NCBI GenBank assembly: GCA_017889585.1
Contig: JAGFZX010000017.1
Coordinates: forward strand, 1-64,000
Direction of reading: 5' to 3'
Length of the DNA stretch: 64,000 nucleotides
Source of the DNA: Bacillota bacterium
Lineage (GTDB): Bacteria; Bacillota; Negativicutes; DSM-13327
A model generated the notes under the pieces. The model ran no database searches, had not been told where the DNA came from, and was given only the letters and a program-made list of their open reading frames with translations. Positions 35,585-43,869 of the stretch are shown piece after piece. The translations under genes were made by a program, and so were the position numbers. The stretch's first letter is position 1. Each line of letters starts with the position of its first letter.

Positions 35585-35881
35585 TTAACGGTTTCTGCTG
35601 AAACAGTCTCTGCAATAAACAGGACGGTCGCCACTTGGACGGAAAGGAACTTGTGTTGTTACGCCGCAAGCTGCACAAACTGCTTCATGCATTTCGCGTT
35701 GTTGGTAGTTGCTGTTACCACCACGGTTTCCACCGTTTCTTTGTTTGTTAGCTGCTCTGCATTGAGGGCAACGGCCTGGCTCGTTGGTGAACCCTTTTTC
35801 AGCGAAGAAATCTTGCTCGGAAGCGGAGAATACGAATTGTTCTGCGCAATCGCGGCATGTTAATGTTTTGTCTTGATTCAT
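35585..35881 (-). CDS. Double zinc-ribbon protein, paralogue 1
   Basis: 98 aa with four CxxC knuckles: CRDC (res 9-12) paired with CPQC, then CAAC paired with CRDC near the C-terminus. The N-terminal half fits a zf-trcl-like zinc-binding domain (TCRDCAEQFVFSASEQDFF) and the middle is a low-complexity Gly/Asn/Gln linker. The C-terminal half (PFRPSGDRPVYCRDCF) is of the CxxC-x(n)-CxxCF type. Such proteins are common in Negativicutes; a nucleic-acid-binding or redox-sensing role is plausible but unproved. A near copy lies 230 nt upstream with a duplicated promoter and leader. Confidence 0.8.
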   Translation of the reverse strand: MNQDKTLTCRDCAEQFVFSASEQDFFAEKGFTNEPGRCPQCRAANKQRNGGNRGGNSNYQQREMHEAVCAACGVTTQVPFRPSGDRPVYCRDCFSRNR

Positions 35882-35957
35882 GTATATAACCTCCTTGTAT
35901 GTATATTACCCAAATAGTTAATGGAGAATACTCTTTCATCTATTTAAGAACTACTAC

Positions 35958-35986
35958 AGTATACGATTATTCTGTCCAGAAGTAAA
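35958..35986 (-). promoter_or_regulatory. Promoter and leader of zinc-ribbon paralogue 1
   Basis: On the minus strand TTTACT, a 17-nt spacer and TATACT. The leader then contains TTAACTATTTGGGTAA (35906-35920) before AAGGAGG. The same elements occur at matching positions before paralogue 2. Confidence 0.65.
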
Positions 35987-36033
35987 GGAATTTAATAAGA
36001 TAATTTTAGGAATGATTTTCTATATCATTATTT

Positions 36034-36066
36034 GGAAACATGAAAGTGTTATACTTTCATGTTTCC
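36034..36066. terminator. Hairpin between the zinc-ribbon paralogues
   Basis: GGAAACATGAAAG and CTTTCATGTTTCC pair perfectly around TGTTATA. No long T-run follows on the minus strand. It lies behind the true terminator of paralogue 2, so it may be a back-up terminator or an operator. Confidence 0.45.
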
Positions 36067-36071
36067 ATAAG

Positions 36072-36101
36072 AAAAAGCTCTGTCAATGACAGAGCTTTTT
36101 T
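36072..36101 (-). terminator. Terminator of zinc-ribbon paralogue 2
   Basis: AAAAAGCTCTGTC-AAT-GACAGAGCTTTTTT stem-loop directly after the stop codon. The core CTGTCAATGACAG is shared with the terminator of paralogue 1, so the duplication included the terminator. Confidence 0.85.
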
Positions 36102-36110
36102 ATATTACTA

Positions 36111-36401
36111 TTAACGGTTTCTGCTGAAACAGTCTCTGCAGTAAACAGGACGATCGCCGCTTGGACGGAAAGGAACTTGAGTAGTTACGCCACAAGCTGC
36201 ACATACTGCGTCATGCATTTCCCGTTGTTGGTAGTTGCTGTTACGGCCACCACCGTTGTTTTGTTTGTGAATTGCTCTGCATTGAGGGCAACGGCCTGGT
36301 TCATTGGTAAAACCTTTTTCAGCGTAGAAATCTTGTTCTGATGCTGAAAAAATGAATTGTTCTGCGCAATCGCGGCAAGTTAAAGTTTTGTCTTGAGTCA
36401 T
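36111..36401 (-). CDS. Double zinc-ribbon protein, paralogue 2
   Basis: 96 aa, differing from paralogue 1 at only a handful of positions (FIFSASEQDFYAEKG; RAIHKQNNGGGRN). All eight Cys are kept, and the main length change is two residues lost from the Gly/Asn linker. Strong AGGAGG before the ATG. Substitutions cluster in the linker while the zinc knuckles and their surroundings are unchanged, which indicates that both copies are under selection. Confidence 0.8.
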   Translation of the reverse strand: MTQDKTLTCRDCAEQFIFSASEQDFYAEKGFTNEPGRCPQCRAIHKQNNGGGRNSNYQQREMHDAVCAACGVTTQVPFRPSGDRPVYCRDCFSRNR

Positions 36402-36490
36402 GTTAAATAGCCTCCTCGAATCTGTTACCCAAATAGCTAATTGTTACTATCTATTGAAAAATATCAATAGACCTATTTTAGGACTACTAA

Positions 36491-36519
36491 ATTATATAAT
36501 AGATTTAGATAAAAGTAAA
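36491..36519 (-). promoter_or_regulatory. Promoter and leader of zinc-ribbon paralogue 2
   Basis: On the minus strand TTTACT, a 17-nt spacer and TATAAT, then a leader with TTAGCTATTTGGGTAAC (36424-36440) before GAGGAGG. It aligns with the promoter and leader of paralogue 1 over the -35 context TTCCTTTACTT, the -10 and the leader motif. Confidence 0.7.
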
Positions 36520-36564
36520 GGAATTAAATAATAATATAGTATTATTATTTAATTCCTTTACTTG
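36513..36564. repeat. Long AT-rich perfect hairpin
   Basis: AAGTAAAGGAATTAAATAAT continues to a perfect inverted copy after a TAGTA-type loop, giving a stem of about 24 bp. It covers the -35 element of paralogue 2. In paralogue 1 only one arm (AAGTAAAGGAATTTAATAA) exists. The remainder of this 334-nt gap, up to the GalT-like gene, shows nothing further. Confidence 0.6.
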
Positions 36565-36735
36565 AAGGAGAAATATCTTGAATATTGAAATGAGTAATCA
36601 GACAAATAATCTGATGAATAAGTTTAAATAAAAGACTATACTTATAAGTAAAGGTATTTTTAGCCACTAAGTACTAAAGTGACTAAATTTGAAAGATTAG
36701 AGGGAAAATTTTCATTTATAGATGGGAGATTGATT

Positions 36736-37512
36736 ATGTCAATAAGAAAAAACTATTTAATTTTTGATGCGGATATTGGTAAAAATAAGCCGGAGAATAT
36801 TGTTAATGCCGATGCCACATGTCCATTTTGCTCTAGAGAACAGCTGACAGACATTATCGCAAGTGATGGACCAATCTTGTTAGTTAAAAACAAGTATCCA
36901 GTTCTGATGGATACCTTTCAAACGGTCCTAATTGAAACATATGAATGTAATGCTGAGCTATCGACTTACTCCAAAGAGCATTTATATAAGGTCATTGGGT
37001 TTGGTGTAAAAAAGTGGCAGGAGATGGTACAAAGCGGGGAGTTTACTTCTGTTATTTTTTATAAAAATTATGGCCCATATTCTGGCGGTACAATAAGACA
37101 TCCTCATATGCAAATTGTTGGTTTAAAAGATATAGATTATACTGAGTATATATCTGATGAAAGTTTTCAGGGCTTCGTCATTCATCAACAGAATGGAGCT
37201 GAATTAAACCTAGCCAAAGCGCCAAAAAACGGATTTTTTGAATTTAACGTGGGACTAGATAATTTGAAATCCTTAAATCAGATGGCTGATTATATTCAAA
37301 TAGTGATCCATTATTTATTACATCATTTCCATAGGAATTGTAAAAGCTACAATTTGTTTTTTTATCAGGTTGCGGGGCGAATTTGGGCTAAAGTCATGCC
37401 TCGGTTTGTTACATCCCCTTTATTTATAGGGTACTCACTTCCCCAGGTATCCAGCCGAGCAGGAGAAGTAATAAAAGAGATACAAAACATATATTTTTCT
37501 GAGAGTCAATAA
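36736..37512 (+). CDS. GalT/HIT-like protein (DUF4931 type)
   Basis: 258 aa. An N-terminal zinc knuckle CPFC (near residue 30) and the HIT-type active-site motif HPHMQIVG in GTIRHPHMQ (near 135) place it with galactose-1-phosphate uridylyltransferase-like proteins. The first half resembles GalT and the second half is divergent, as in the DUF4931 group. It could be a nucleotidyltransferase or hydrolase on a sugar-nucleotide; the substrate is unknown. The ATG with GGGAG upstream is 19 codons inside a longer frame. No galactose genes are nearby. Confidence 0.75.
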   Translation: MSIRKNYLIFDADIGKNKPENIVNADATCPFCSREQLTDIIASDGPILLVKNKYPVLMDTFQTVLIETYECNAELSTYSKEHLYKVIGFGVKKWQEMVQSGEFTSVIFYKNYGPYSGGTIRHPHMQIVGLKDIDYTEYISDESFQGFVIHQQNGAELNLAKAPKNGFFEFNVGLDNLKSLNQMADYIQIVIHYLLHHFHRNCKSYNLFFYQVAGRIWAKVMPRFVTSPLFIGYSLPQVSSRAGEVIKEIQNIYFSESQ

Positions 37513-37529
37513 AGTGATGATATGCAGAA

Positions 37530-37557
37530 AAGATCCCCCTATAAGGGGGACTTTTTA
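37530..37557 (+). terminator. Terminator after the GalT-like gene
   Basis: TCCCCCTATAAGGGGGA hairpin followed by CTTTTTAG. Confidence 0.75.
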
Positions 37558-37566
37558 GACATATCG

Positions 37567-38775
37567 TTAGTGATTATCGTCGTTTGTAAATTTTTCTCCT
37601 GATAATTTACGACGCTTGAAGAGTGCAAAAGTAGTGGCAGATAGTATTAAAAAGATGAATACAACGGTGGCAGTCATGTTTGGATAGTAGTCAGGCCAGT
37701 AACGTTTATCATTACCTGTAGTAATATTATTTTGACACTCGGCAATAAGGGAATCAATTTCGGAGTGTTTCGGATACAAACGTCTGACTTCTTCAAATTT
37801 CATAAGAGCTTTTGTGTAGTATCCTTGCCAGTAAAATTCTAATCCTTGTTGATAGGTTTTATCGATAAGACTTTCTTGGTTGCTAGCCCCTGATTTGCGA
37901 ATAAACTCCTGTACAGTGCGTGAGGCCATAGCCCAATGAGGACCGCCAGAGGCACCAAATGTAAGCAGGCCAATGACCTGACCATCAGTGTTGAGAACTG
38001 GTCCGCCAGAATTACCTGGCTTAATTCCTTCGGCATTAATTTGTATTAAGGGATTGCCTTGGGCGGAGGATTTCTTGTCAGATGATATGGAACCAGGGGC
38101 CCATGACCATTCCAACACTGATTTTTCTGAAGCTAAAGAGCCAAGGTCGGCAACACCAGGATAGCCAGCGACAAAAATTCGTTCACCAGTACGGATTTTA
38201 TCGGAATCGCCAAGTCTTACTGTAGGAAAATTGCGACCTTCAATTTTTACTACGGCTACATCCTTGCCATTTTCCAAGGCCGACGAGCCAATTTCCTTTA
38301 AATCGAAGGGCAGTTCTTCTCCTCCAGGAGTGATTACCTTGCTTATATTAGAGATATCTGAGAGTGATGCTGTCCGATTTTTAATGCTTCCTACCACATA
38401 GTTCCATGCTACCTCGATTGATACATTATAATTTTTAGCTATCTGAGCTGCTAATACTTTTGCTAGATTTTGCACTTTTGTGTTATTGTCATGAGTACAT
38501 AGATCCACAACATGGGCATTCGTTACTACATAACCATCTGGGCTAATAATAGCACCTGAGCCAGTACCGCCATATACAACAGTATATTTTTCATAGCGAT
38601 TATTAATGAGTATTGTCCAGGCTGCCGAATAACCTGCAACGATCCGAACTACTGCAGGTTTAATTTGCTTAGCCAATTTTTCTTCAGCCGACCATTCCTT
38701 GTTGGCAGCAAGCCCGCTTATCTGAGAACCAATAAGTGAAATGCATAATAGGGTGATCAATATCCAGTGGCACAT
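37567..38775 (-). CDS. Exported trypsin-like serine protease with TPR-like and C-terminal membrane segment
   Basis: 402 aa. The signal peptide covers residues 1-24 (ISGLAANKE). The chymotrypsin-fold domain (about 36-290) has catalytic His88 (TNAHVVD), Asp172 (GKDVAVVK) and Ser256 (PGNSGGPV), like HtrA/DegP, but there is no PDZ domain. It is followed by a TPR-like helical pair (QQGLEFYWQGYYTKALMKFE) and one C-terminal membrane helix near 372-392 with a basic tail. The active domain therefore lies outside the cytoplasmic membrane and is tethered to it. An envelope quality-control role is plausible given the adjacent barrel protein. The start is chosen for GGTGG at 7 nt. Confidence 0.85.
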   Translation of the reverse strand: MCHWILITLLCISLIGSQISGLAANKEWSAEEKLAKQIKPAVVRIVAGYSAAWTILINNRYEKYTVVYGGTGSGAIISPDGYVVTNAHVVDLCTHDNNTKVQNLAKVLAAQIAKNYNVSIEVAWNYVVGSIKNRTASLSDISNISKVITPGGEELPFDLKEIGSSALENGKDVAVVKIEGRNFPTVRLGDSDKIRTGERIFVAGYPGVADLGSLASEKSVLEWSWAPGSISSDKKSSAQGNPLIQINAEGIKPGNSGGPVLNTDGQVIGLLTFGASGGPHWAMASRTVQEFIRKSGASNQESLIDKTYQQGLEFYWQGYYTKALMKFEEVRRLYPKHSEIDSLIAECQNNITTGNDKRYWPDYYPNMTATVVFIFLILSATTFALFKRRKLSGEKFTNDDNH

Positions 38776-38862
38776 TGCCTTTCCACCTTTCATCAAATTT
38801 TCCTATTATAGCTTATTCATTTCACTTGATAAGGGTTATACTTTGGTGTCTAATTATCGGCA

Positions 38863-39732
38863 CTAAAATCTTTTTTCGCCAGTCAAATAATAACCCCGCC
38901 TGATGGTTGTAGCTTTGTCCCAAGAAATATCCGCACTAATATTTTCCCAGCCTTTTATTAATTTAAAATATTGATAGCGGTATCCAAGGATAATAGTAGT
39001 TTGCGGCTTAGGGGTAAAAGATAAACCTATCTTTGTATCTAGCATCTGCGCAGAACCAACATGTTCAAAGTTTAAATTGCGTAAATTCCACCAGCCATGA
39101 CCTTGTGCTAGAGCCCAGGGTGAATAAGATAACGAGCCTATTGCTGTAAGTTTATTCGTTAAGGGTACTTTGTGAATAATTCCTACATGTGGTCCCTGGT
39201 AGACCATAGTATAGTGAGAGTTTAGGGTCGGCAGAGGTTCATTAACAGCACCATAGTTTATTATGGAATATAAGCCATTGGTCATGGAATAGTGAGTGAT
39301 ATTATAAGTGTAGCCATAAAATAATGAGGTATTATTGCTAGTATGCTGTTGCCAGTCAATCGTAATATAACCACCTTTGGACTTTGTGTTAAATTGTCCA
39401 TAATACCATAATTCTTTGCTCAGTGTCTTATCCCAGTCGGAATCACTGCCTATATTACTGCTTGTATTAGTTATTATACCGCCTTCAATAGCGAGAGAGT
39501 ATTTGGGGGAGATGCTGTTTTCATAATTTGCTACAACATAGTTGCCGGAGTGGGGATAATACAGCTCAGAGGCGCCGTCAACAAGAGTAGTGTGCAAAGG
39601 AAAAGCTGTACGCCACAGCTCAGATCCTGAAGCATGCCAATTGCCTATAGATACATGGTTGTCTGATGCTATAACTGGCGACGTTAGTAATAACAAGGTA
39701 GAAGCCAAAAGAAACTGTGCCCATTTGTACAC
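38863..39732 (-). CDS. Outer-membrane beta-barrel protein
   Basis: 289 aa with a Sec signal peptide (MYKWAQFLLASTLLLLTSPVIA) and then alternating hydrophobic/polar strands rich in Tyr, Trp, Asn and Gly (SLAIEGGII; GGYITIDWQQ; SLFYGYTYNITHYS; TTIILGYRYQYF), ending in Phe as outer-membrane proteins recognised by BamA usually do. The 10-12 strand layout recalls omptin-like or porin-like barrels but no catalytic motif was recognised. It supports a diderm cell envelope. It is a single-gene unit between the protease and the YdjM-like gene, all three on the minus strand. Confidence 0.72.
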   Translation of the reverse strand: MYKWAQFLLASTLLLLTSPVIASDNHVSIGNWHASGSELWRTAFPLHTTLVDGASELYYPHSGNYVVANYENSISPKYSLAIEGGIITNTSSNIGSDSDWDKTLSKELWYYGQFNTKSKGGYITIDWQQHTSNNTSLFYGYTYNITHYSMTNGLYSIINYGAVNEPLPTLNSHYTMVYQGPHVGIIHKVPLTNKLTAIGSLSYSPWALAQGHGWWNLRNLNFEHVGSAQMLDTKIGLSFTPKPQTTIILGYRYQYFKLIKGWENISADISWDKATTIRRGYYLTGEKRF

Positions 39733-39821
39733 GATAATCCTCCATCTAATTTACATAATATGAAGAATATTCGTCATGAGGGATTAAAGCTCCTGTACAT
39801 GATAACAGGTAATTATATGTA

Positions 39822-39850
39822 AATAAGTCCCTCAACAAGAGGGACTTATT
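39822..39850 (-). terminator. Terminator of the YdjM-like gene
   Basis: AATAAGTCCCTC and GAGGGACTTATT pair around AACAA. The stop codon of the minus-strand gene overlaps the stem. The following TTACATATAA on the minus strand is a poor T-run. Confidence 0.65.
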
Positions 39851-40793
39851 AGCAAGGGATTTTCATGGTGCGTCCGTAGGAATGCATATAAGAGGCAGTG
39901 GGAAGTTTGTTACTATCAAAAATAATGGTACCATGGTGGAGAAATTGTTTATTTAGAATATAACGTAAGTCGTATATATTTACAGATAGTGAATTAGTAT
40001 TTTGCTCTTCTTCAAAATAAATAAAAGGGGTAAAACTAGTGAAAAAATCTCCTAGAGGAGTTTTTTGAGCTTGTATTGTAAATTTAGAAAGAGTTCTTTG
40101 CTTGGGAAGGTTGGCGTTAATCTCCAACACTGGATAGAGTGCGCCCAATTGCCCCACCAGGTGGCGATCTTTAGTTTCCAAGACAAAATCCCAGAATAAT
40201 ATACGTTTTAATGAAGGCATTACCGATATTTGTGTTATTTTTTGGTTGTCAAATAAGCTCTTCAGTTGATTTTTAGCTCTTTTGCGCAGTATAATTCTGA
40301 GAGAGATGTAGGCAGTAATGATAAAAAAAGTACCTAGTGACTGTTGGGCTGCAGTGAGGTTAAGGTGATATAAACTCATCATTAACACTAATAATATAGG
40401 ATCAAATACATTTAGCAAGCACAAGCTCTTACGTTCTTTACGAACAGGCCACAGAATGGCTGCGCCATGAGTATTAAAGTAATCAATAATAGTATGAGAC
40501 AAACCACCGGCAAAAGCCCATCCCAATAAGGATAATAGATTGGTTTGTGGCATGAAAAAATGCAGGATTGCGCCAATCAGCATAGACCATACGGCCAGGC
40601 CAGGGATGGAATGTGAAAAGGCTCGGTGCTGTCTAAGGTATGAAAAATTCCCCTTGAGTAGAGCAATTATATCAAAATCAGGAGCCTCAGCCCCGAGAAT
40701 AGTTGCTAAGTAGATGGGGTCATGTAAGGATAACTGATGACCCGACAAACCGGCAACAGCAATGCCAATCAATGCATGTGACAAGGAATCCAT
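39849..40793 (-). CDS. YdjM-like membrane-bound metal-dependent hydrolase
   Basis: 314 aa. The N-terminal half is the YdjM/DUF457 domain: MDSLSHALIGIAVAGL, GAEAPDFD, HRAFSHSIPG and LSHTIIDYFNTHG supply the conserved His/Asp pairs, with four to five helices. The C-terminal 120 residues are cytoplasmic and not recognised. The family is predicted to hydrolyse phospholipid-like substrates, but the activity is not firmly established. AAGGAGG precedes the ATG, 11 codons inside a longer frame. Confidence 0.82.
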   Translation of the reverse strand: MDSLSHALIGIAVAGLSGHQLSLHDPIYLATILGAEAPDFDIIALLKGNFSYLRQHRAFSHSIPGLAVWSMLIGAILHFFMPQTNLLSLLGWAFAGGLSHTIIDYFNTHGAAILWPVRKERKSLCLLNVFDPILLVLMMSLYHLNLTAAQQSLGTFFIITAYISLRIILRKRAKNQLKSLFDNQKITQISVMPSLKRILFWDFVLETKDRHLVGQLGALYPVLEINANLPKQRTLSKFTIQAQKTPLGDFFTSFTPFIYFEEEQNTNSLSVNIYDLRYILNKQFLHHGTIIFDSNKLPTASYMHSYGRTMKIPC

Positions 40794-40891
40794 ACGTACC
40801 CTCCTTTTGATTAGTTTACATAACATTATAACATGGAATTAAAGGAGGTCATACTGGTAATTAGTGCGATTTCTGATGACTTAAAAAAGAG

Positions 40892-40915
40892 ATGGTCTCA
40901 TTAAAATGAGACCAC
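40892..40915 (-). terminator. Terminator of the lysine permease gene
   Basis: TGGTCTCATTAAAATGAGACCA stem-loop just after the permease stop on the minus strand, followed by TCTCTTTTTTAAG. Confidence 0.75.
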
Positions 40916-40925
40916 CCCAGAATAG

Positions 40926-42350
40926 TTAGTTTGCTTTTGTTTCTTTTAAGGCTACGGTATGTTTTTTATTCAAAAATAGTAAATAGTACAAATAAATCCC
41001 AACTAGTGTCGGAATACCAGTATATAGGACAATACGTTGTGATTCGTCAAAATATAAACTGATAATTACACACAAGTTTAGTATTAACGCTAATATGGGG
41101 ACAAGAGGATAGAATGGAGTGTGAAAGGTTAGTTGTTCTAATTTGCCACCAAGGCGGATGAACTTTTTGCGGAAGTTGAGCTGACACCAGGCAATAATCA
41201 CCCAGATTAAACAACCTGTCAAACCAGTACTCGACATGAGCCAAAGATATACCGTATCAGCAGCGTATTCACTAGTCAATAAAGACATACAGGCTAGGAC
41301 TACAGTGATTAATACGCCATATACGGGCACACCGCGGGAGTTTACTTTGCCGAGCACGTTCGGAGCGAGGCCTTCCTTAGACATAGACCATAGAAGGCGC
41401 GAGCAAGCATATAAGGCAGAATTGCCTGAAGATAGGGCGGAGGTCATAACGACAAAGAACATAATATCTTTGGCTAGGGGTAGGCCTAGCGTACCAAAGA
41501 CATGGGCAAAAGGGCTTTCTAGAACGCTAGCCTCATTAAAAGGAATGATAGCTGCTAGTACAATCATTGCCAGTACATAAAAGAAGATGATGCGGAAAGC
41601 AATACCTTTGATGACTCTAGGTACGTTTTTGTCTGGATTTTCACATTCCCCGGCAGCAATACCTACAAGCTCAGCGCCTTGGAAAGAATAAACAACAGCA
41701 ATCATCGTTAGAAATACAGCTTCCAAACCATTAGGGAAGAGGCCTGAACTAGTATGAAAATTGGAGAATGCTACAGGAACGGTATTGCCAGAAAAGCCAA
41801 AGATTAAACCGCAGCCTGCTACAATAAAGGCGAGAATAGCAGTTACTTTGATGCTGGCAAACCAAAACTCAGCTTCACCATAGGCTTTTACTGAAATTAT
41901 ATTTAATAAGGCTAGTATAGTGGCAAAAACGCCACACCAGATCCAAATAGCGACCTTAGGAAACCAATTATTCATGATAATACCTGCTGCGGTAAAGTCG
42001 GCCGCAATGCAAATAGCCCAGTTGATCCAATATAGCCATCCAGTAGTAAAACCAGCACCAGGGGAGATAAAGCGCGAGGCATAGCTCTGGAATGAGCCCG
42101 AGACTGGCATGGCAGCTGTTAATTCACCTAGGCACAATAGAACTAGATACATAATGAAGCCACCGACTAGATAGGCAAGGACAGCACCCAGAGGACCTGC
42201 TTGGCTAATGGTTTGCCCTGAACCGACAAATAGTCCAGTACCAATTGTACCCCCAATGGAAATCATCATAAGGTGACGTGATTTCATATCACGTTTAAGT
42301 CCTGCTTTTTGTGGACATAATTCTTCAAGGTTCAATGTAGGTTCTGACAT
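40926..42350 (-). CDS. lysP: Amino-acid permease, probably lysine-specific
   Basis: 474-aa, 12-helix APC-superfamily permease of the amino-acid/polyamine type. Helix 1 carries the substrate-binding GGTIGTGLFVGSG, and QSYASRFISPGAGFTTGW and FSFQ-type motifs follow as in LysP/AroP/GabP. Sequence alone would not fix the substrate, but the gene is preceded by a well-formed lysine riboswitch with terminator, which makes lysine by far the most likely. The ATG has AGGAGG upstream. It is a single-gene unit. Confidence 0.85.
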   Translation of the reverse strand: MSEPTLNLEELCPQKAGLKRDMKSRHLMMISIGGTIGTGLFVGSGQTISQAGPLGAVLAYLVGGFIMYLVLLCLGELTAAMPVSGSFQSYASRFISPGAGFTTGWLYWINWAICIAADFTAAGIIMNNWFPKVAIWIWCGVFATILALLNIISVKAYGEAEFWFASIKVTAILAFIVAGCGLIFGFSGNTVPVAFSNFHTSSGLFPNGLEAVFLTMIAVVYSFQGAELVGIAAGECENPDKNVPRVIKGIAFRIIFFYVLAMIVLAAIIPFNEASVLESPFAHVFGTLGLPLAKDIMFFVVMTSALSSGNSALYACSRLLWSMSKEGLAPNVLGKVNSRGVPVYGVLITVVLACMSLLTSEYAADTVYLWLMSSTGLTGCLIWVIIAWCQLNFRKKFIRLGGKLEQLTFHTPFYPLVPILALILNLCVIISLYFDESQRIVLYTGIPTLVGIYLYYLLFLNKKHTVALKETKAN

Positions 42351-42365
42351 TAAAATACCTCCTAT

Positions 42366-42404
42366 TAAAAAAATAAAAAATGGTTGCGAGTTATCTCACA
42401 ACCA
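42366..42404 (-). terminator. Riboswitch-controlled terminator
   Basis: On the minus strand GGTTGTGAG and CTCGCAACC pair around ATAA-type loop and are followed by ATTTTTTATTTTTTT. GTGAGATA in its 5' arm is complementary to TATCTCAT at the 3' end of the aptamer, so an antiterminator can form when lysine is absent. Confidence 0.88.
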
Positions 42405-42436
42405 AAAAATTTACATAAATATATAAATTTCCGCTT

Positions 42437-42615
42437 GTATGAGATAGCGCTTCATCTGAAAATGGGAATTTTCAGATGACAGACTTGTATTTATTCAATA
42501 CAGATCCAGCAAAAAAACCAGGCAGGTTATTTTTACTTCGGCAGAGATTCCTTTTTGTATAGTTCATCGTGACCAGCTCACTATACATACTAATAATATC
42601 CGCACCTCTATGCAT
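42437..42615 (-). promoter_or_regulatory. Lysine riboswitch (L box)
   Basis: Read on the minus strand the segment contains the L-box hallmarks in order: AGAGGTGCGGATATTATTAG, a TGTATAGTGAGC hairpin arm, AAGGAATCTCTGCCGAAGT, GGATCTGTATTGAATAAATA with its partner arm, the CATCTGAAAAT/ATTTTCAGATG hairpin and AGCGCTATCTC closing P1. Lysine binding stabilises P1, frees the terminator arm and stops transcription before the permease gene. Apart from this switch, its terminator and promoter, the 408-nt gap holds nothing else I can support. Confidence 0.92.
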
Positions 42616-42638
42616 CACAGCAAATTTAATTACTCTTT

Positions 42639-42667
42639 ATGTTAATAGAAATATTGTTATATGTCAA
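42639..42667 (-). promoter_or_regulatory. Promoter of the lysine permease transcript
   Basis: On the minus strand a perfect TTGACA, 17-nt spacer and TAACAT, placed so that transcription begins just before the riboswitch aptamer. Confidence 0.65.
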
Positions 42668-42758
42668 TATTTTCATTAGAATATATTTACAGGTGTAGGA
42701 ATAGTAAGCCACGTGATGAAAGAAAGTATTTTTAATATATAATTTTCATGGAGGCTAT

Positions 42759-43823
42759 ATGATGGACAATGAATATCAGAGATTGGATGCGAAATTTGCT
42801 CAGTCTTTAGTGGATATTGTTGCTGCTGAGCTAAATAAAAATGTAAATATTCTTGATGATCGTGGGGTCGTTATTGCATCTTTTAGCAAGGAACGTATTG
42901 GACAGGTGCATGAGCCCGGAGCTATGATGCTTAAGTCGGGAGTGATTAAAGAATTTTATGTCACTAAGGCTGATGAACTACGTTTCAATGGTGTACGTAC
43001 TGGATTTAATATGCCGATAATGTTTGAGAATAAGTGTGTGGGTGTCATTGGCGTTACTGGGGAACTGAAAACTTCGGAGCCTTATGCCAGATTGGCAGCA
43101 CGTTTTGTTGAGGCTAATTTACAGTCAAATGCAAGGCAGGAAAAGTTAGTTGGGGCATTAAAGGAGAAGGAGGAGCTTCAATTCGTATTTTTAAATAAGA
43201 TCATCAGGGTTCAGGAAGAAGAACGCAAGAGAATTTCTCGGGAACTTCATGATGAAACAAGTCAGTCTTTGACCTCCATTATTGTAGGTCTGCGTGTTCT
43301 TGCAGAACAAGTTAAGGGTAGTGGGGAACGGGAAAAAATATTACATATGCGCGACCTTGCCCGCACTACGCTAGAGGCTGTTCATGATATGGCAGTAGAA
43401 TTGCGTCCTGTATTATTAGATGATTTGGGCCTGGTGGCGGCTGCACAAAAGTATATAGCGAATTATTCTAAACAGTATAATATTGTAATGCATGTTGAGT
43501 TTAATAATCTATCCCGTGAACGATTTGCCACAGAAGTTGAGATTGCCTTATATAGGATTTTACAAGAGGGATTAACTAATATTGTTAAACATGCTAAGGC
43601 GACAGAAGTATGGGTATCACTGTATAAAACACAGACTAAGCTTATTTTGATGATCAATGATAATGGCGTAGGATTTAATTTAGAATTGTTTAAAAGTACT
43701 CATAGTCGCACATCTCTGGGGATATATGGAATGAGTGAAAGAGTAGCATTGGTTGAGGGGATCTTTGACATTAAATCAGCAGTTGGTCAGGGAACTAAAA
43801 TTTTCGTTGAAATTCCACTATAA
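42759..43823 (+). CDS. Cytoplasmic sensor histidine kinase with sugar-diacid recognition domain
   Basis: 354 aa, no membrane segments. Residues about 10-130 fit the putative sugar diacid recognition domain of CdaR-type regulators (AQSLVDIVAAELNKNVNILD; FNMPIMFENKCVGVIGVTG). A HisKA_3 dimerisation domain follows with phospho-acceptor His164 (RISRELHDETSQSLTSII) and then a HATPase domain (LQEGLTNIVKHAKA; NDNGVGFN; TSLGIYGMSERV). This is NarX/DegS-class. GGAGG precedes two adjacent ATGs. The matching NarL-type regulator gene lies 3 kb away beyond the convergent glcDF-type genes, so the kinase probably senses a 2-hydroxyacid such as glycolate or glycerate (inference from domain and neighbours). 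Confidence 0.85.
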   Translation: MMDNEYQRLDAKFAQSLVDIVAAELNKNVNILDDRGVVIASFSKERIGQVHEPGAMMLKSGVIKEFYVTKADELRFNGVRTGFNMPIMFENKCVGVIGVTGELKTSEPYARLAARFVEANLQSNARQEKLVGALKEKEELQFVFLNKIIRVQEEERKRISRELHDETSQSLTSIIVGLRVLAEQVKGSGEREKILHMRDLARTTLEAVHDMAVELRPVLLDDLGLVAAAQKYIANYSKQYNIVMHVEFNNLSRERFATEVEIALYRILQEGLTNIVKHAKATEVWVSLYKTQTKLILMINDNGVGFNLELFKSTHSRTSLGIYGMSERVALVEGIFDIKSAVGQGTKIFVEIPL

Positions 43824-43869
43824 GCGTATTGAAAAACATTATGCTTCTTTTAATACAATAATACAAATA

